The notes under the pieces: model-generated
The model's input: only the letters and a program-made list of their open reading frames with translations
Told to the model about the DNA's origin: nothing
The model's database searches: none
Position numbers and translations under genes: made by a program
Part shown: positions 1 to 8,449 of the stretch, one piece after another
Position numbering within the stretch: the stretch's first letter is position 1
How the letters are laid out: each line of letters begins with the position of its first letter
Origin: Chitinophagales bacterium
GTDB taxonomy: Bacteria > Bacteroidota > Bacteroidia > Chitinophagales > Chitinophagaceae
Length of the DNA stretch: 41,954 bases
Assembly (NCBI GenBank): GCA_026931905.1
Contig: JAIXLB010000099.1
Coordinates: 1 to 41,954 of the forward strand
Direction: 5' to 3'

Positions 1-10
1 CAATAAGAGT

Positions 11-592
11 TTAAAAACTATAACCAACACTTAAATGACCTGTAATGGCAAATACTAATTTTCCATCAATTCTATCTCCTAAAATTGGCTCTACACCTGC
101 TCTAAAATGAAAGCCTTTAATATCTGGCTTTTGATAACGGTAACCCAAAGCAAATCCATACACCATACGAACTTTATCTAAAGTAAAATCTAATTGCCCA
201 AATTTTGATTCAATAGGAAAAGATTTATTTTTATTACTTGAGTTAATAATAGAAATGTTGGTGCCAATTTCAGCAAAATGCCCTTTATCACCTATCAAAT
301 AATTTATACCTAAGGGTACAGTTAATAAGTTACTGCCTCCTAAAGGAAAATACCCTACACCTGCTCTAAAACCAAAACCATCTAAGCGATTGTTAAACCT
401 TCTGTCGTAGTTTAACGACCAAATAATACTGTTGCCTCCAGCTTCTGCAAATACAGCTTGTGCAGGCTTTTTTGTGTAAATTTTGGCTTCAAATTTTTTC
501 TTAAATATAGAGTCTCTGTTTATTTTGTTTTGAGATAATGCCATAGCAGATAGCAACAAAATACTACAAAGTGTAAGCGTTATTTTTTTCAT
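11..592 (-). CDS. exported beta-barrel-like protein of unknown function
   Basis: This is a 193-residue protein when started at the ATG at 592-590. The frame is open for six more codons upstream, but the chosen start gives a clean signal peptide: Lys-Lys, a hydrophobic core, and a likely cut after ALSQ near residue 21. The mature part is rich in Gly, aromatic and alternating polar/non-polar stretches and ends in Tyr-Ser-Phe. This resembles outer-membrane beta-barrel proteins with a terminal Phe. I do not recognise a named family. Its start lies about 37 bases beyond the end of valS on the same strand, so the two may be co-transcribed. Outer-membrane location is inferred from the signal peptide and C-terminal residue only. 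Confidence 0.6.
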   Translation of the reverse strand: MKKITLTLCSILLLSAMALSQNKINRDSIFKKKFEAKIYTKKPAQAVFAEAGGNSIIWSLNYDRRFNNRLDGFGFRAGVGYFPLGGSNLLTVPLGINYLIGDKGHFAEIGTNISIINSSNKNKSFPIESKFGQLDFTLDKVRMVYGFALGYRYQKPDIKGFHFRAGVEPILGDRIDGKLVFAITGHLSVGYSF

Positions 593-629
593 ACTTATAA
601 ACATATTCATGTAATAAAAATAAAATTAA

Positions 630-3302
630 TTATTGTAAAGCCTGTAAACTTTCTTCTATTGTTTTTATACGTGCTTCACAATCTGCTTTTTTCTTTTGTT
701 CAATAGCTAAAATTTCAGGTTTTGCATTTAGTACAAAACGTTCATTGGCTAATTTTTTCATTACGCTTTCTAAAAATCCTTTTTGATATGCTAAGTCTTT
801 TTCTAATGTTGTTTTTAAAGCTACATTATCAATTTCTTTTTCTGCTTCTATAAAAAACTTTTCATTTTCAATAGCTACAACAATAGTATTAGCAACTGCA
901 TCATTTATATAATTTATATTTTCTGCATTTACTTGTTTTTTCAAAATTTCTTCTATGGTAGAATAATTTGCAACAGTGTTGGTTTGAATAAAAAGTTTAA
1001 TACTTTCTTTTGGTTTAATTTGATTTTTTGCTCTTGCTTCTCGTAAAGAAGAGATTACTTTTTTCAATAATTCTCCTTGTAGTAAAATACCATTATCTGG
1101 TGTTTCTAATTGGCTTTGTAGCTTTACAGTTAAATCATCTTTTCTTTCTTTTAATTGATGATAAATTTCTTCTGTAATAAAAGGCATATAGGGGTGAAGT
1201 AATTGCATCAACTCTTCAAAAAATAAAATAGTTTTTTCATAAACATTGGCTTCAATGTGTTGCTCATAATTTGGTTTTATCCATTCTAAATACCAACTAC
1301 AAAAATCATCCCATATTAAAGAGTAAATAACTTTCAATGCTTCACTTAGACGGAATTGCTGCATTAAGTTTTCTACTTCTTCTTTTACTTTATTCAACCT
1401 GTTTTCAAACCAAGTAAGAGGGAAATTATGAATTAGGAGTTGAGGGTTATCGGTTGTGTTATTCTTAATTCTTAACTCTAAATTCTTAATTAATTTCAAC
1501 GCATTCCAAAGTTTGTTGTTAAAATTTCTTCCTTGCTCTAAGCTGCTTTCATCAAACAATAAATCATTGCCTGCTGGCGATGCAATCATAATTCCAAAAC
1601 GTACTGCATCTGCACCATAAGTATCAATCAAAGCAAGTAAATCAGGGCTGTTGCCTAATTGTTTGCTCATTTTTCTTCCTTGTTTATCACGCACCATTCC
1701 TGTAAAATACACATCTTTAAAAGGTGCTGTGCTTTTAAATTCATAGCCTGCCATTATCATTCGTGCTACCCAAAAGAAAATAATATCTTGCCCTGTAACT
1801 AAGGTTGTTGTAGGATAATAATAATTAATCTCTTCGTTGTTGGGGTTGCTAATTCCTTTGAAAACTTCTATGGGCCAAAGCCAAGATGAAAACCATGTAT
1901 CCAACACATCTTCATCTTGTGTTAGTTGAATATTATTGTTTGCATTTTGTAAGTTGCACAATTCTTTTGCTGCTGTTTCATTTTCTGCAACAAAAACATT
2001 TCCATTTGCATCGTACCAGGCTGGTATTCTTTGACCCCACCAAAGTTGCCTTGAAATACACCAGTCTTTAATATTTTCTAACCAATGCCTATAAGTATTT
2101 TTAAGTTTTGCTGGATGAAAAATAATTTCATCATTCATTACAGTTGATAAAGTTTCAGGATTTTTTTCCATAAACTTTTTCATGTTCATAAACCATTGCA
2201 TGGACAAACGATTTTCAATTACAGCACCTGTTCTTTCGCTTGTACCAACTTGTCCTTTGTACTCATCAATTTTTTCTAATTGATGAATGGCTGCAATATC
2301 TTCTGCAATTTTTTTTCTTAATTCAAATCTATCAATACCATTGTAGGCAAGCACTTGTGTTGATGGATTATCTTCTTGTAATTCTTCTGTTGTAAATTTT
2401 CCTTCAACATCTAAAGTATTGATGGTTTTTAATTGATGTTTTCTGCCAATTTCGTTGTCGTTTTTATCGTGAGCTGGTGTTATTTTTAATGCACCTGTAC
2501 CAAAAGTTATATCAACGTAATCATCAGTAATGATTGGAATTTTCCTATTGATAATAGGCACTATAACTTCTTTGCCAATAATATTTTTATAACGCTCATC
2601 ATTAGGATTTACACATATTGCAACATCGCCTAAAATGGTTTCAGGTCTTGTAGTTGCTACCATTATGTATTTTGAATTATCCTCTGCTAATGGATATTTT
2701 ACAAAGTATAATTTAGAATCTATTTCTTTAAAAATTACCTCTTCATCGCTTAAAGCAGTTTTACTTGCAGGATCCCAGTTTACCATTCTTAATCCACGAT
2801 AAATAATACCTTCTTTGTACAACTGTACAAAAGTTTTTATAACACTTTTATAATAGTCATCATCCATTGTAAATGATGTTCTGCTCCAATCTAAACTGCA
2901 ACCTAATTTTTTTAATTGTTGTAAAATAATACCACCATATTTTTCTTTCCATTCCCATGCGTATTGTAAAAATTCTTCTCTGCTTATAGATGATTTTGTA
3001 ATACCTCTTTCTCTAAGCATTTGTACCACTTTGGCTTCAGTAGCAATGCTTGCATGATCTGTGCCTGGTACCCAACAAGCATTTTTGCCATTCATTCTTG
3101 CACGGCGAATTAAAATATCCTGAATGGTATTGTTTAAACAATGCCCCATGTGCAATACTCCTGTAACATTAGGAGGTGGAATAACAATAGTATAAGGCTC
3201 TTTAGAAGCATCTACTTTACTGTTAAAATACCCTTTATTAATCCAATGGCTATACCATTTGTTGTCTATATGTTGTGGCTCAAAATTTTTACTTAATTCC
3301 AT
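630..3302 (-). CDS. valS: valyl-tRNA synthetase
   Basis: This class I aminoacyl-tRNA synthetase charges tRNA-Val in the cytoplasm. At 890 residues it has the usual ValRS length. The HIGH motif appears as HMGH at residues 51-54 after PPPNVTG, and the KMSKS loop as KMSKQ at residues 544-548. The C-terminal ~60 residues are charged and heptad-like, matching the ValRS tRNA-binding coiled coil. The start is taken as the ATG at 3302-3300. The preceding in-frame codon is GTG, but an AAGGA Shine-Dalgarno about 7 bases before the ATG favours the ATG. The linker around residues 603-627 is encoded by low-complexity AATTCTTAATT-like DNA (see findings). The exported beta-barrel-like gene follows downstream. 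Confidence 0.97.
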   Translation of the reverse strand: MELSKNFEPQHIDNKWYSHWINKGYFNSKVDASKEPYTIVIPPPNVTGVLHMGHCLNNTIQDILIRRARMNGKNACWVPGTDHASIATEAKVVQMLRERGITKSSISREEFLQYAWEWKEKYGGIILQQLKKLGCSLDWSRTSFTMDDDYYKSVIKTFVQLYKEGIIYRGLRMVNWDPASKTALSDEEVIFKEIDSKLYFVKYPLAEDNSKYIMVATTRPETILGDVAICVNPNDERYKNIIGKEVIVPIINRKIPIITDDYVDITFGTGALKITPAHDKNDNEIGRKHQLKTINTLDVEGKFTTEELQEDNPSTQVLAYNGIDRFELRKKIAEDIAAIHQLEKIDEYKGQVGTSERTGAVIENRLSMQWFMNMKKFMEKNPETLSTVMNDEIIFHPAKLKNTYRHWLENIKDWCISRQLWWGQRIPAWYDANGNVFVAENETAAKELCNLQNANNNIQLTQDEDVLDTWFSSWLWPIEVFKGISNPNNEEINYYYPTTTLVTGQDIIFFWVARMIMAGYEFKSTAPFKDVYFTGMVRDKQGRKMSKQLGNSPDLLALIDTYGADAVRFGIMIASPAGNDLLFDESSLEQGRNFNNKLWNALKLIKNLELRIKNNTTDNPQLLIHNFPLTWFENRLNKVKEEVENLMQQFRLSEALKVIYSLIWDDFCSWYLEWIKPNYEQHIEANVYEKTILFFEELMQLLHPYMPFITEEIYHQLKERKDDLTVKLQSQLETPDNGILLQGELLKKVISSLREARAKNQIKPKESIKLFIQTNTVANYSTIEEILKKQVNAENINYINDAVANTIVVAIENEKFFIEAEKEIDNVALKTTLEKDLAYQKGFLESVMKKLANERFVLNAKPEILAIEQKKKADCEARIKTIEESLQALQ

Positions 3303-3376
3303 CACTGTTTCCTTGTTTATTAAAGTTTGTAAAAATAAGAAATGGGTATGAAGTTATTTGAATTGAAAAATAACTT

Positions 3377-4042
3377 TTATTTATTTAATAATCCAAAATG
3401 CAGTTCTCCAAAATTTTGTAATGAGGATAATTTTAAATCAGCAGCTCCCCATCTGTCATTTTTTAACTGTGTATGATGAGGCACTACAACACAAGTCATT
3501 CTTGCTGCTTTAGCTGCTATCATTCCATTAAAAGAATCTTCAAAACAAATACATTCATGAGGGTGTACACCTAATTGCTCTGCACAATTCAAATAAACTT
3601 GAGGATGTGGTTTGCCGTATTGTAAATTTTCTGCTGATGCAATAGCGTGTAAATAATTTTTTATACCTGTAAGCTCTATTACAATATTTATAAGTTTTTG
3701 AGGAGATGAGGTTGCTAAACCAATTTTAAAATTTTTCTTTTGAAAAAAGTCAAAAATATATGGTACACCAGGCATTACAGCACCTTGTTGTTGTTGTACC
3801 ATTTCTACAATTAAATCAATAATTTTCATTTCTGCTTTTAATAATTCATCATCGCCAATATTAAATTTTTTAAACCACCATTGTACAAACTCTTTTGTAC
3901 GCAAGCCTGTTGTAGTATTGTATTGCTCATTACTCAATTTTACACCATATTCTTCAAATACAATACTTGCTGCATTGTTCCATAAAGGCTCACTATCTAT
4001 TAATAAGCCATCCATATCAAAAATTACTGTACTAAATTCCAT
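3377..4042 (-). CDS. HAD-superfamily sugar-phosphate phosphatase
   Basis: This 221-residue cytoplasmic phosphatase belongs to the HAD superfamily, subfamily IA, and resembles the beta-phosphoglucomutase/hexitol-phosphatase branch. Motif I is FDMDG with nucleophile Asp9 and acid/base Asp11. Motif II is the Thr/Ser in GLATSS, motif III the Lys in YGKPHP, and motif IV the acidic FEDS near residue 170. An alpha-helical cap lies between motifs I and II. The frame opens seven codons earlier at a TTG (4063), but that codon lies inside a TACATTTG promoter-like box (4061-4068). The ATG at 4042 is therefore preferred. Substrate cannot be read from sequence. A small-sugar phosphate is likely, and phosphoglycolate or beta-glucose-1-phosphate are alternatives. 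Confidence 0.9.
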   Translation of the reverse strand: MEFSTVIFDMDGLLIDSEPLWNNAASIVFEEYGVKLSNEQYNTTTGLRTKEFVQWWFKKFNIGDDELLKAEMKIIDLIVEMVQQQQGAVMPGVPYIFDFFQKKNFKIGLATSSPQKLINIVIELTGIKNYLHAIASAENLQYGKPHPQVYLNCAEQLGVHPHECICFEDSFNGMIAAKAARMTCVVVPHHTQLKNDRWGAADLKLSSLQNFGELHFGLLNK

Positions 4043-4060
4043 GTGTTTTTTAAATTGCTG

Positions 4061-4068
4061 CAAATGTA
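4061..4068 (-). promoter_or_regulatory. candidate -7 box TACATTTG for the HAD phosphatase gene
   Basis: On the minus strand this reads TACATTTG, matching the Bacteroidota sigma-A -7 consensus TAnnTTTG. It lies 18 bases before the ATG at 4042, which would give a short leader. I see no clear TTTG -33 box at the usual spacing, so the call is moderate. It argues against the upstream TTG start. Confidence 0.4.
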
Positions 4069-4174
4069 TTTGAATGTTGTATTGATAGTTGGTTTGTTTT
4101 TTATTTATTTATAACAAGTTTTCTTATCGCTTTCAATAACTATATTGCAAAATATACCAACATAAAATTGCTTA

Positions 4175-4942
4175 ATGGGCATATCAGAAAAATTAAAACA
4201 TTTTCATTTTGTGCGTACTTGTGTGTATGCCATAGTGGGTGTTATTACTTACCCTGGTATAAGGCTAATTAATACATTAAAAATTGAAGGAACAGAACAC
4301 TTGAAAAATTTGCCAAAGAACAATGTTTTAATTGTAAGCAATCATCAAACTTATTTTGCAGATGTCATTACTTTTATTCACATTCTTTCGGCTGTAAAAT
4401 GGCGAAAAAATAATAGATTAGGATTGCCCTATTATTTATTAAATCCTTTTACAAATTTGTATTTTGTAGCAGCAGAAGAAACAATGAAAGGAAGTTTGAT
4501 AAGCCGATTTTTTATGTTGGCTGGAGCATTAACTATTAAAAGAACTTGGAGAGCAGAAGGAAAAGAAATTAGCAGAGGCTTAGATCACAACGATACCATC
4601 AAAATAAATAAAGCATTACATACAAGTTGGGTAATTACTTTTCCGCAAGGAACTACCAAACCTTTTGCACCTGGTAGAAAAGGTACTGGCTATATAATAA
4701 AAAACAATCAGCCTATTGTAATTCCTGTTGTGATAAATGGATTTTGGCGTGCTTTTAATAAAAAAGGATTGAATTTTAAAAAGAAAAACTCAATACTTTC
4801 TGTACGATTTAAAGCACCTTTACAAATAGATTATTCAAAACCTGCTGAAGAAATTGTTGAAGACATTATGAATGCTATTGAACAAAGCAAAACCTTTATG
4901 CTTAAAGGAAGACATCATATTATAACTGATGTAGAAAAATAA
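4175..4942 (+). CDS. PlsC-like lysophospholipid acyltransferase
   Basis: This 255-residue protein belongs to the PlsC/LPLAT acyltransferase superfamily, which esterifies acyl groups onto lysophosphatidic acid or related lipids at the inner membrane face. Block I is SNHQTYFAD: His57 and Asp63 are separated by five residues, not the canonical four. Block III is FPQGT at residues 156-160 instead of FPEGT. A later block (near residue 180) reads IPVVI. The N-terminal third has a hydrophobic segment at about residues 16-35. It is transcribed divergently from the HAD gene and convergently with the small exported protein. The fold assignment is solid. Which lipid it acylates, and whether the altered motifs keep classic AGPAT activity, is unknown. 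Confidence 0.85.
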   Translation: MGISEKLKHFHFVRTCVYAIVGVITYPGIRLINTLKIEGTEHLKNLPKNNVLIVSNHQTYFADVITFIHILSAVKWRKNNRLGLPYYLLNPFTNLYFVAAEETMKGSLISRFFMLAGALTIKRTWRAEGKEISRGLDHNDTIKINKALHTSWVITFPQGTTKPFAPGRKGTGYIIKNNQPIVIPVVINGFWRAFNKKGLNFKKKNSILSVRFKAPLQIDYSKPAEEIVEDIMNAIEQSKTFMLKGRHHIITDVEK

Positions 4943-4953
4943 TTTTTGTGTAG

Positions 4954-5241
4954 TTATTTTTTCTTTTTTACAACTATTTTTTTATCTGTAAATATTGGTG
5001 CATATTCTATTACTTTATTTTGTTGTTCTATAACACCCACATCGTCTTTTCTAAAATTTTGAGTAGTAATAATTGGTGTTATTTTATAATAACCTAAAAC
5101 AACAATATCTTTTATTTGCTTAGTGTTTATGTTGCTCTCATTGTATTTAATAGTGCTTGCTAATTTAATAACATTATCTTTTGCACTAACAAGTGAAATG
5201 GTTAATACAAGTGCTATTGTGAAAGTTAAACGACTAAACAT
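4954..5241 (-). CDS. small exported protein of unknown function
   Basis: This is a 95-residue protein with a clear signal peptide: a short polar start, a hydrophobic stretch over residues 5-18, and a probable cut after VSA near residue 20. The mature part is about 75 residues with no cysteines and ends in a run of lysines. I recognise no family. It converges on the PlsC-like gene with an 11-base gap. Codon use and the signal peptide support a real gene, but nothing shows its role. Confidence 0.55.
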   Translation of the reverse strand: MFSRLTFTIALVLTISLVSAKDNVIKLASTIKYNESNINTKQIKDIVVLGYYKITPIITTQNFRKDDVGVIEQQNKVIEYAPIFTDKKIVVKKKK

Positions 5242-5494
5242 TTTCTAAATTTTAAAAGTAATTAAATTTTAAAGTTTAGTTTTTCACTTTATTGGATGGT
5301 ATTATATTAATATACAATAATGTGCCAAAAAAGAGAAGTGGTAATATTAGACTCTAACAATATTGATTTTCAGATGATTGTAAAAAAAATAAAAAATATT
5401 TAAACTTGATTTTTCTGTTTTTATTCCACATAAAGTCTTTTATTCCAATTTTTGGAATTTCAGTTTGCTGATTTATTGTAAGTTAAAAATTAGC
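5242..5494. other. non-coding spacer with a short inverted repeat
   Basis: These 253 bases hold no convincing gene. The clearest structure is a 7-bp inverted repeat at 5442-5458 (ATTCCAA, 3-base loop, TTGGAAT) just past the DUF302 gene. On the minus strand it lacks a T-run after the stem, so it is at best a weak terminator. Confidence 0.4.
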
Positions 5495-5881
5495 TTATAA
5501 ATTATCAATAGCTTTTTTCAATTTCATTCTTACTTCATTAGCAACTTCGCCTAAAGTCTCATTTTTTATAGCCATCATAGAAGCTACAGGATCTACAGCA
5601 GCAACTATTATTGAACCATCTTTTTGTTCTTGTACCACTACATTGCAAGGCAACATAGTACCTATCATGTTTTCTGCTAAAACAGCTTTATAGGCAAATG
5701 GTGGATTGCAAGCTCCTAAAATTGTATAGTTAAGCATATCTACATCTAACTTCTTTTTTAGTGTAGCTTTCATATCAATTTCTGTTAGTATTCCAAAGCC
5801 TTCATTTTTCAATGATTCTGTTACTTTGTTTATAGCGTTTTCGAAATTTACGTTTAAAGTTTTTGAAAAATAATAACTCAT
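5495..5881 (-). CDS. DUF302 domain protein
   Basis: This 128-residue protein consists almost entirely of a DUF302 domain. The family pattern is visible: an N-terminal strand-helix, then EIDMKATLKKKL near residues 38-50, ILGACNPPFAYKAV near 54-67, and MLPCNVVVQE near 76-85. There is no signal peptide. DUF302 proteins are found in many bacteria, sometimes beside redox or sulfur genes, but no reaction is established. A perfect GTAACA-TT-TGTTAC palindrome lies 59-72 bases upstream of its start and may be an operator. Confidence 0.85.
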   Translation of the reverse strand: MSYYFSKTLNVNFENAINKVTESLKNEGFGILTEIDMKATLKKKLDVDMLNYTILGACNPPFAYKAVLAENMIGTMLPCNVVVQEQKDGSIIVAAVDPVASMMAIKNETLGEVANEVRMKLKKAIDNL

Positions 5882-5939
5882 AATTTAATTATTTAGTTTT
5901 TTAAAAAAGTAAAAGTAAAGCCACTTTTTTATAAGTTTA

Positions 5940-5953
5940 GTAACATTTGTTAC
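5940..5953. promoter_or_regulatory. palindrome upstream of the DUF302 gene, possible operator
   Basis: The sequence is GTAACA-TT-TGTTAC, a perfect 6-bp inverted repeat with a 2-base centre. It lies between the end of the GH13 gene and the start of the minus-strand DUF302 gene. Its size suits a dimeric regulator, but I cannot name one. Confidence 0.35.
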
Positions 5954-5988
5954 GTTGTGTGTTTTAAAGAAGATTTTTTCTTGAAAAT

Positions 5989-7251
5989 TTATATTACTCT
6001 ATTATAAATTCTGTATTCGTAAGCACTTAATTCGAACTGTGCAGTAGTATCGAAAGAGAACAAAAATTCGGAAAATAAATTTTGAAATATTCCTTTAAAC
6101 CAAACATGATTTACAGTAATTTTTATTTTATCCTCGTTGGATAAATTTAGCAAAACCAATACTACATCATTTGATTTCCTTCTTAAAAAGGCTATAACAT
6201 TTTCGTTTTGTGTAGGAATAATAAAAGTTCCTCCTTCAATTACAGCTTTGCTTTTTCGAATGAAAAGTAATCTTTTATAGAAGTAATGTAGTTCAGGAAT
6301 TTTATTCCATTCAATTCTATCTTTTTCAAAAAAGTTTAATCGTTTGTAGTTGGGATTTTCCTGCCCACTATATATTAAAGATATTCCATTCCATGTACAA
6401 GTAAATACAGCTAATACTTTTGCAGCTTTACCATATTTTTCATATTCAGTACCATTCCAACTGTTTTCATCATGGTTGGATGTAAAAAAAAGTTTAATAC
6501 CACCGTAAGAATATTTTGCATATTCATCTAAAATAGCCCATACATTTTTTAAAGTTATTTCTTGTTTAAAATATTTGTCTAAAGCATGCATCCAATTCCA
6601 AGCATAGGTTACATCAAAAGCTTTGTAGTATTCATTATTTTCACATTCTGCCAACCAAAATAATGGTTTTATAGCATCGCATTTTTTTCTTGCTTTTATC
6701 CAAAAATCAATAGGTACTAAATGAGCCATATCGCATCTAAAGCCATCAATTTTACATTCTTTAACCCAGTATTGCATGGCTTCAATCATAGCATCTTGCA
6801 TTGCTTGATTATTATAGTCTAAATCAATTACATCTTGCCAGCCATTTTTTTCAGTAAAATTTCCATGTTCATCTTTTAAATACCAATCAGGGTGTTCTTT
6901 TGTCCAATGATGGTCGTAGCCTGTATGATTGGCAACCCAATCAATAATTATTTTCATTCCTAATAGATGGGCTATATCTACCAATTTTTTAAAACTTTCT
7001 ACATCTCCAAATTCTGGATTAATTTCTGTGTAATTACTGCAAGCATAATAGCTACCTAAAGTGCCTTGCCTTTTTTCAATACTGATAGGGGTTATAGGCA
7101 TAAGCCATAAAATAGAAACCCCCATTTCATACAACCTTAAAATGTGAAAAGAAAATGCTTCAAATGTACCAGCAGCAGTATATTGTCTAATATTTACTTC
7201 ATAAATATTAGCACCAATTGCCCATTTAACTATAGGAAAATTTTTAACCAT
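5989..7251 (-). CDS. GH13 alpha-amylase family glycosidase, cytoplasmic
   Basis: This 420-residue enzyme has a GH13 (beta/alpha)8 catalytic domain acting on alpha-glucosidic bonds. All four conserved regions are visible. Region I is DWVANH at 104-109, and region II is GFRCDMA with Arg172 and nucleophile Asp174. Region III is LAECEN with likely acid/base Glu202, and region IV is SNHDEN with Asp261. A short beta-rich C-terminal domain follows from about residue 340. There is no signal peptide, so it probably works in the cytoplasm on imported oligosaccharides or stored glucan. It is not in an obvious SusCD-type utilisation locus, and no transporter or maltose regulator is adjacent. Exact specificity is not decidable here. 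Confidence 0.92.
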   Translation of the reverse strand: MVKNFPIVKWAIGANIYEVNIRQYTAAGTFEAFSFHILRLYEMGVSILWLMPITPISIEKRQGTLGSYYACSNYTEINPEFGDVESFKKLVDIAHLLGMKIIIDWVANHTGYDHHWTKEHPDWYLKDEHGNFTEKNGWQDVIDLDYNNQAMQDAMIEAMQYWVKECKIDGFRCDMAHLVPIDFWIKARKKCDAIKPLFWLAECENNEYYKAFDVTYAWNWMHALDKYFKQEITLKNVWAILDEYAKYSYGGIKLFFTSNHDENSWNGTEYEKYGKAAKVLAVFTCTWNGISLIYSGQENPNYKRLNFFEKDRIEWNKIPELHYFYKRLLFIRKSKAVIEGGTFIIPTQNENVIAFLRRKSNDVVLVLLNLSNEDKIKITVNHVWFKGIFQNLFSEFLFSFDTTAQFELSAYEYRIYNRVI

Positions 7252-7338
7252 ACAACTTATAGAATAACTCTAAAAATAATTATTTATTTAGAAGTTGAGG
7301 CAAAAGAGAATCAACAAGTGTGAATTATGTGTAGCAGT

Positions 7339-8304
7339 TTATCTATACACAAAACCGAGCTCTAAAATATAATCTTCTTTTGATTTTTGTACAAGAGTTA
7401 GTTTTATCATTTTAGGTTTTGCTGTATCAATGTCATCAAATTTTAAAAAATAAACTTCTCGTAATTTATTGCTTTCAAAAGGTGGTAAAAAGTAAACATA
7501 ATCATCAGTTAAGCTTACTCTCATATTGCTTAATGTTGCTTCAAATTCCTTTTTAGCATCAGGCAAATCTGTAAAACCATATTTGTCGTAAATTACAACA
7601 GTTGTATCGCCTTGTTTGCGAGTTCCTCTACATACAAAAGTGGGTATATCTCCTAAACAACCTTGAGGCTTTCTTTTTTGAAAAGCAGGTAATTGGCTTT
7701 TAAAAGCACTGGCAAACATGAAACTTTTTATGGGCTCGTTGCGAGCTATTTTATAAAAAAACTGTGGGCTGCCTCCTTTTATTTTTAACAATAAATTGAT
7801 GGAACTATCTATTTCATTTTGCTGTAGTTCTACAAAAATATTAAACATAAAAAAACCTGTATTTTGTGTATAGGCAATTTTTGTTTGTTTTAGCCAAGGC
7901 GTATTTTTATTACCATCAATACTTTTAAAAAGCACTTTACCGCCTAAGGATTCTGCAATTAAATTACTTAGATTAATGTAAGTGGCTTCTACTGCTTCTA
8001 AGTTTGGATAAGTGCCAAAATAGTATGCAGCATAAGGAATAGAATCATGAACAATTCTACCATATACGGAGCCTTTTAATTTTACTTTATTGTAAAAAAC
8101 GGGAGCATCTGTAAAAATAGAATCTAAACCTTTAATGGGTTTATCTTGAATGTTTTTAAAATAATTTGATGAGCTATTTAATACAAAAACAAAACTTTTA
8201 GCAAAGTCGTTTCTTTTTTGTTTAGGTGTTGTAACTACAAATTCTTGTGCATGAAGTGTACACCAAAAAGTACTAAATAATATTATAGTTATAAACTTAG
8301 ACAT
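7339..8304 (-). CDS. exported protein of unknown function
   Basis: This 321-residue protein has a signal peptide (Lys3, hydrophobic residues 4-18, probable cut after LHAQ near residue 20). The mature part is a mixed alpha/beta sequence with a Cys pair near residues 217-225 (GCLGDIPTFVC) that could form a disulfide. I recognise no family. It is flanked by the GH13 gene downstream and the ureohydrolase gene upstream on the same strand, with gaps of about 87 and 145 bases, so co-transcription is uncertain. Periplasmic or surface location is inferred from the signal peptide alone. Confidence 0.65.
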   Translation of the reverse strand: MSKFITIILFSTFWCTLHAQEFVVTTPKQKRNDFAKSFVFVLNSSSNYFKNIQDKPIKGLDSIFTDAPVFYNKVKLKGSVYGRIVHDSIPYAAYYFGTYPNLEAVEATYINLSNLIAESLGGKVLFKSIDGNKNTPWLKQTKIAYTQNTGFFMFNIFVELQQNEIDSSINLLLKIKGGSPQFFYKIARNEPIKSFMFASAFKSQLPAFQKRKPQGCLGDIPTFVCRGTRKQGDTTVVIYDKYGFTDLPDAKKEFEATLSNMRVSLTDDYVYFLPPFESNKLREVYFLKFDDIDTAKPKMIKLTLVQKSKEDYILELGFVYR

Positions 8305-8449
8305 AAAGGTTAATGCATGAATTAATAATTATTTAGGGGCAATAACCATTAATATAACGAAGATAATGTATTAATTGTTATCTGTTTGCGAGATAAAGAA
8401 GGTATGTAGTTGAATTTTTCTACATAAAAGTGCAATATATTGTAGTGCT

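Noticed and set aside
8378..8396. TTATCT-N7-AGATAA inverted repeat
   Set aside because: Short arms and a 7-base spacer in AT-rich DNA. It lacks a T-run for a terminator and has no clear link to either neighbour.
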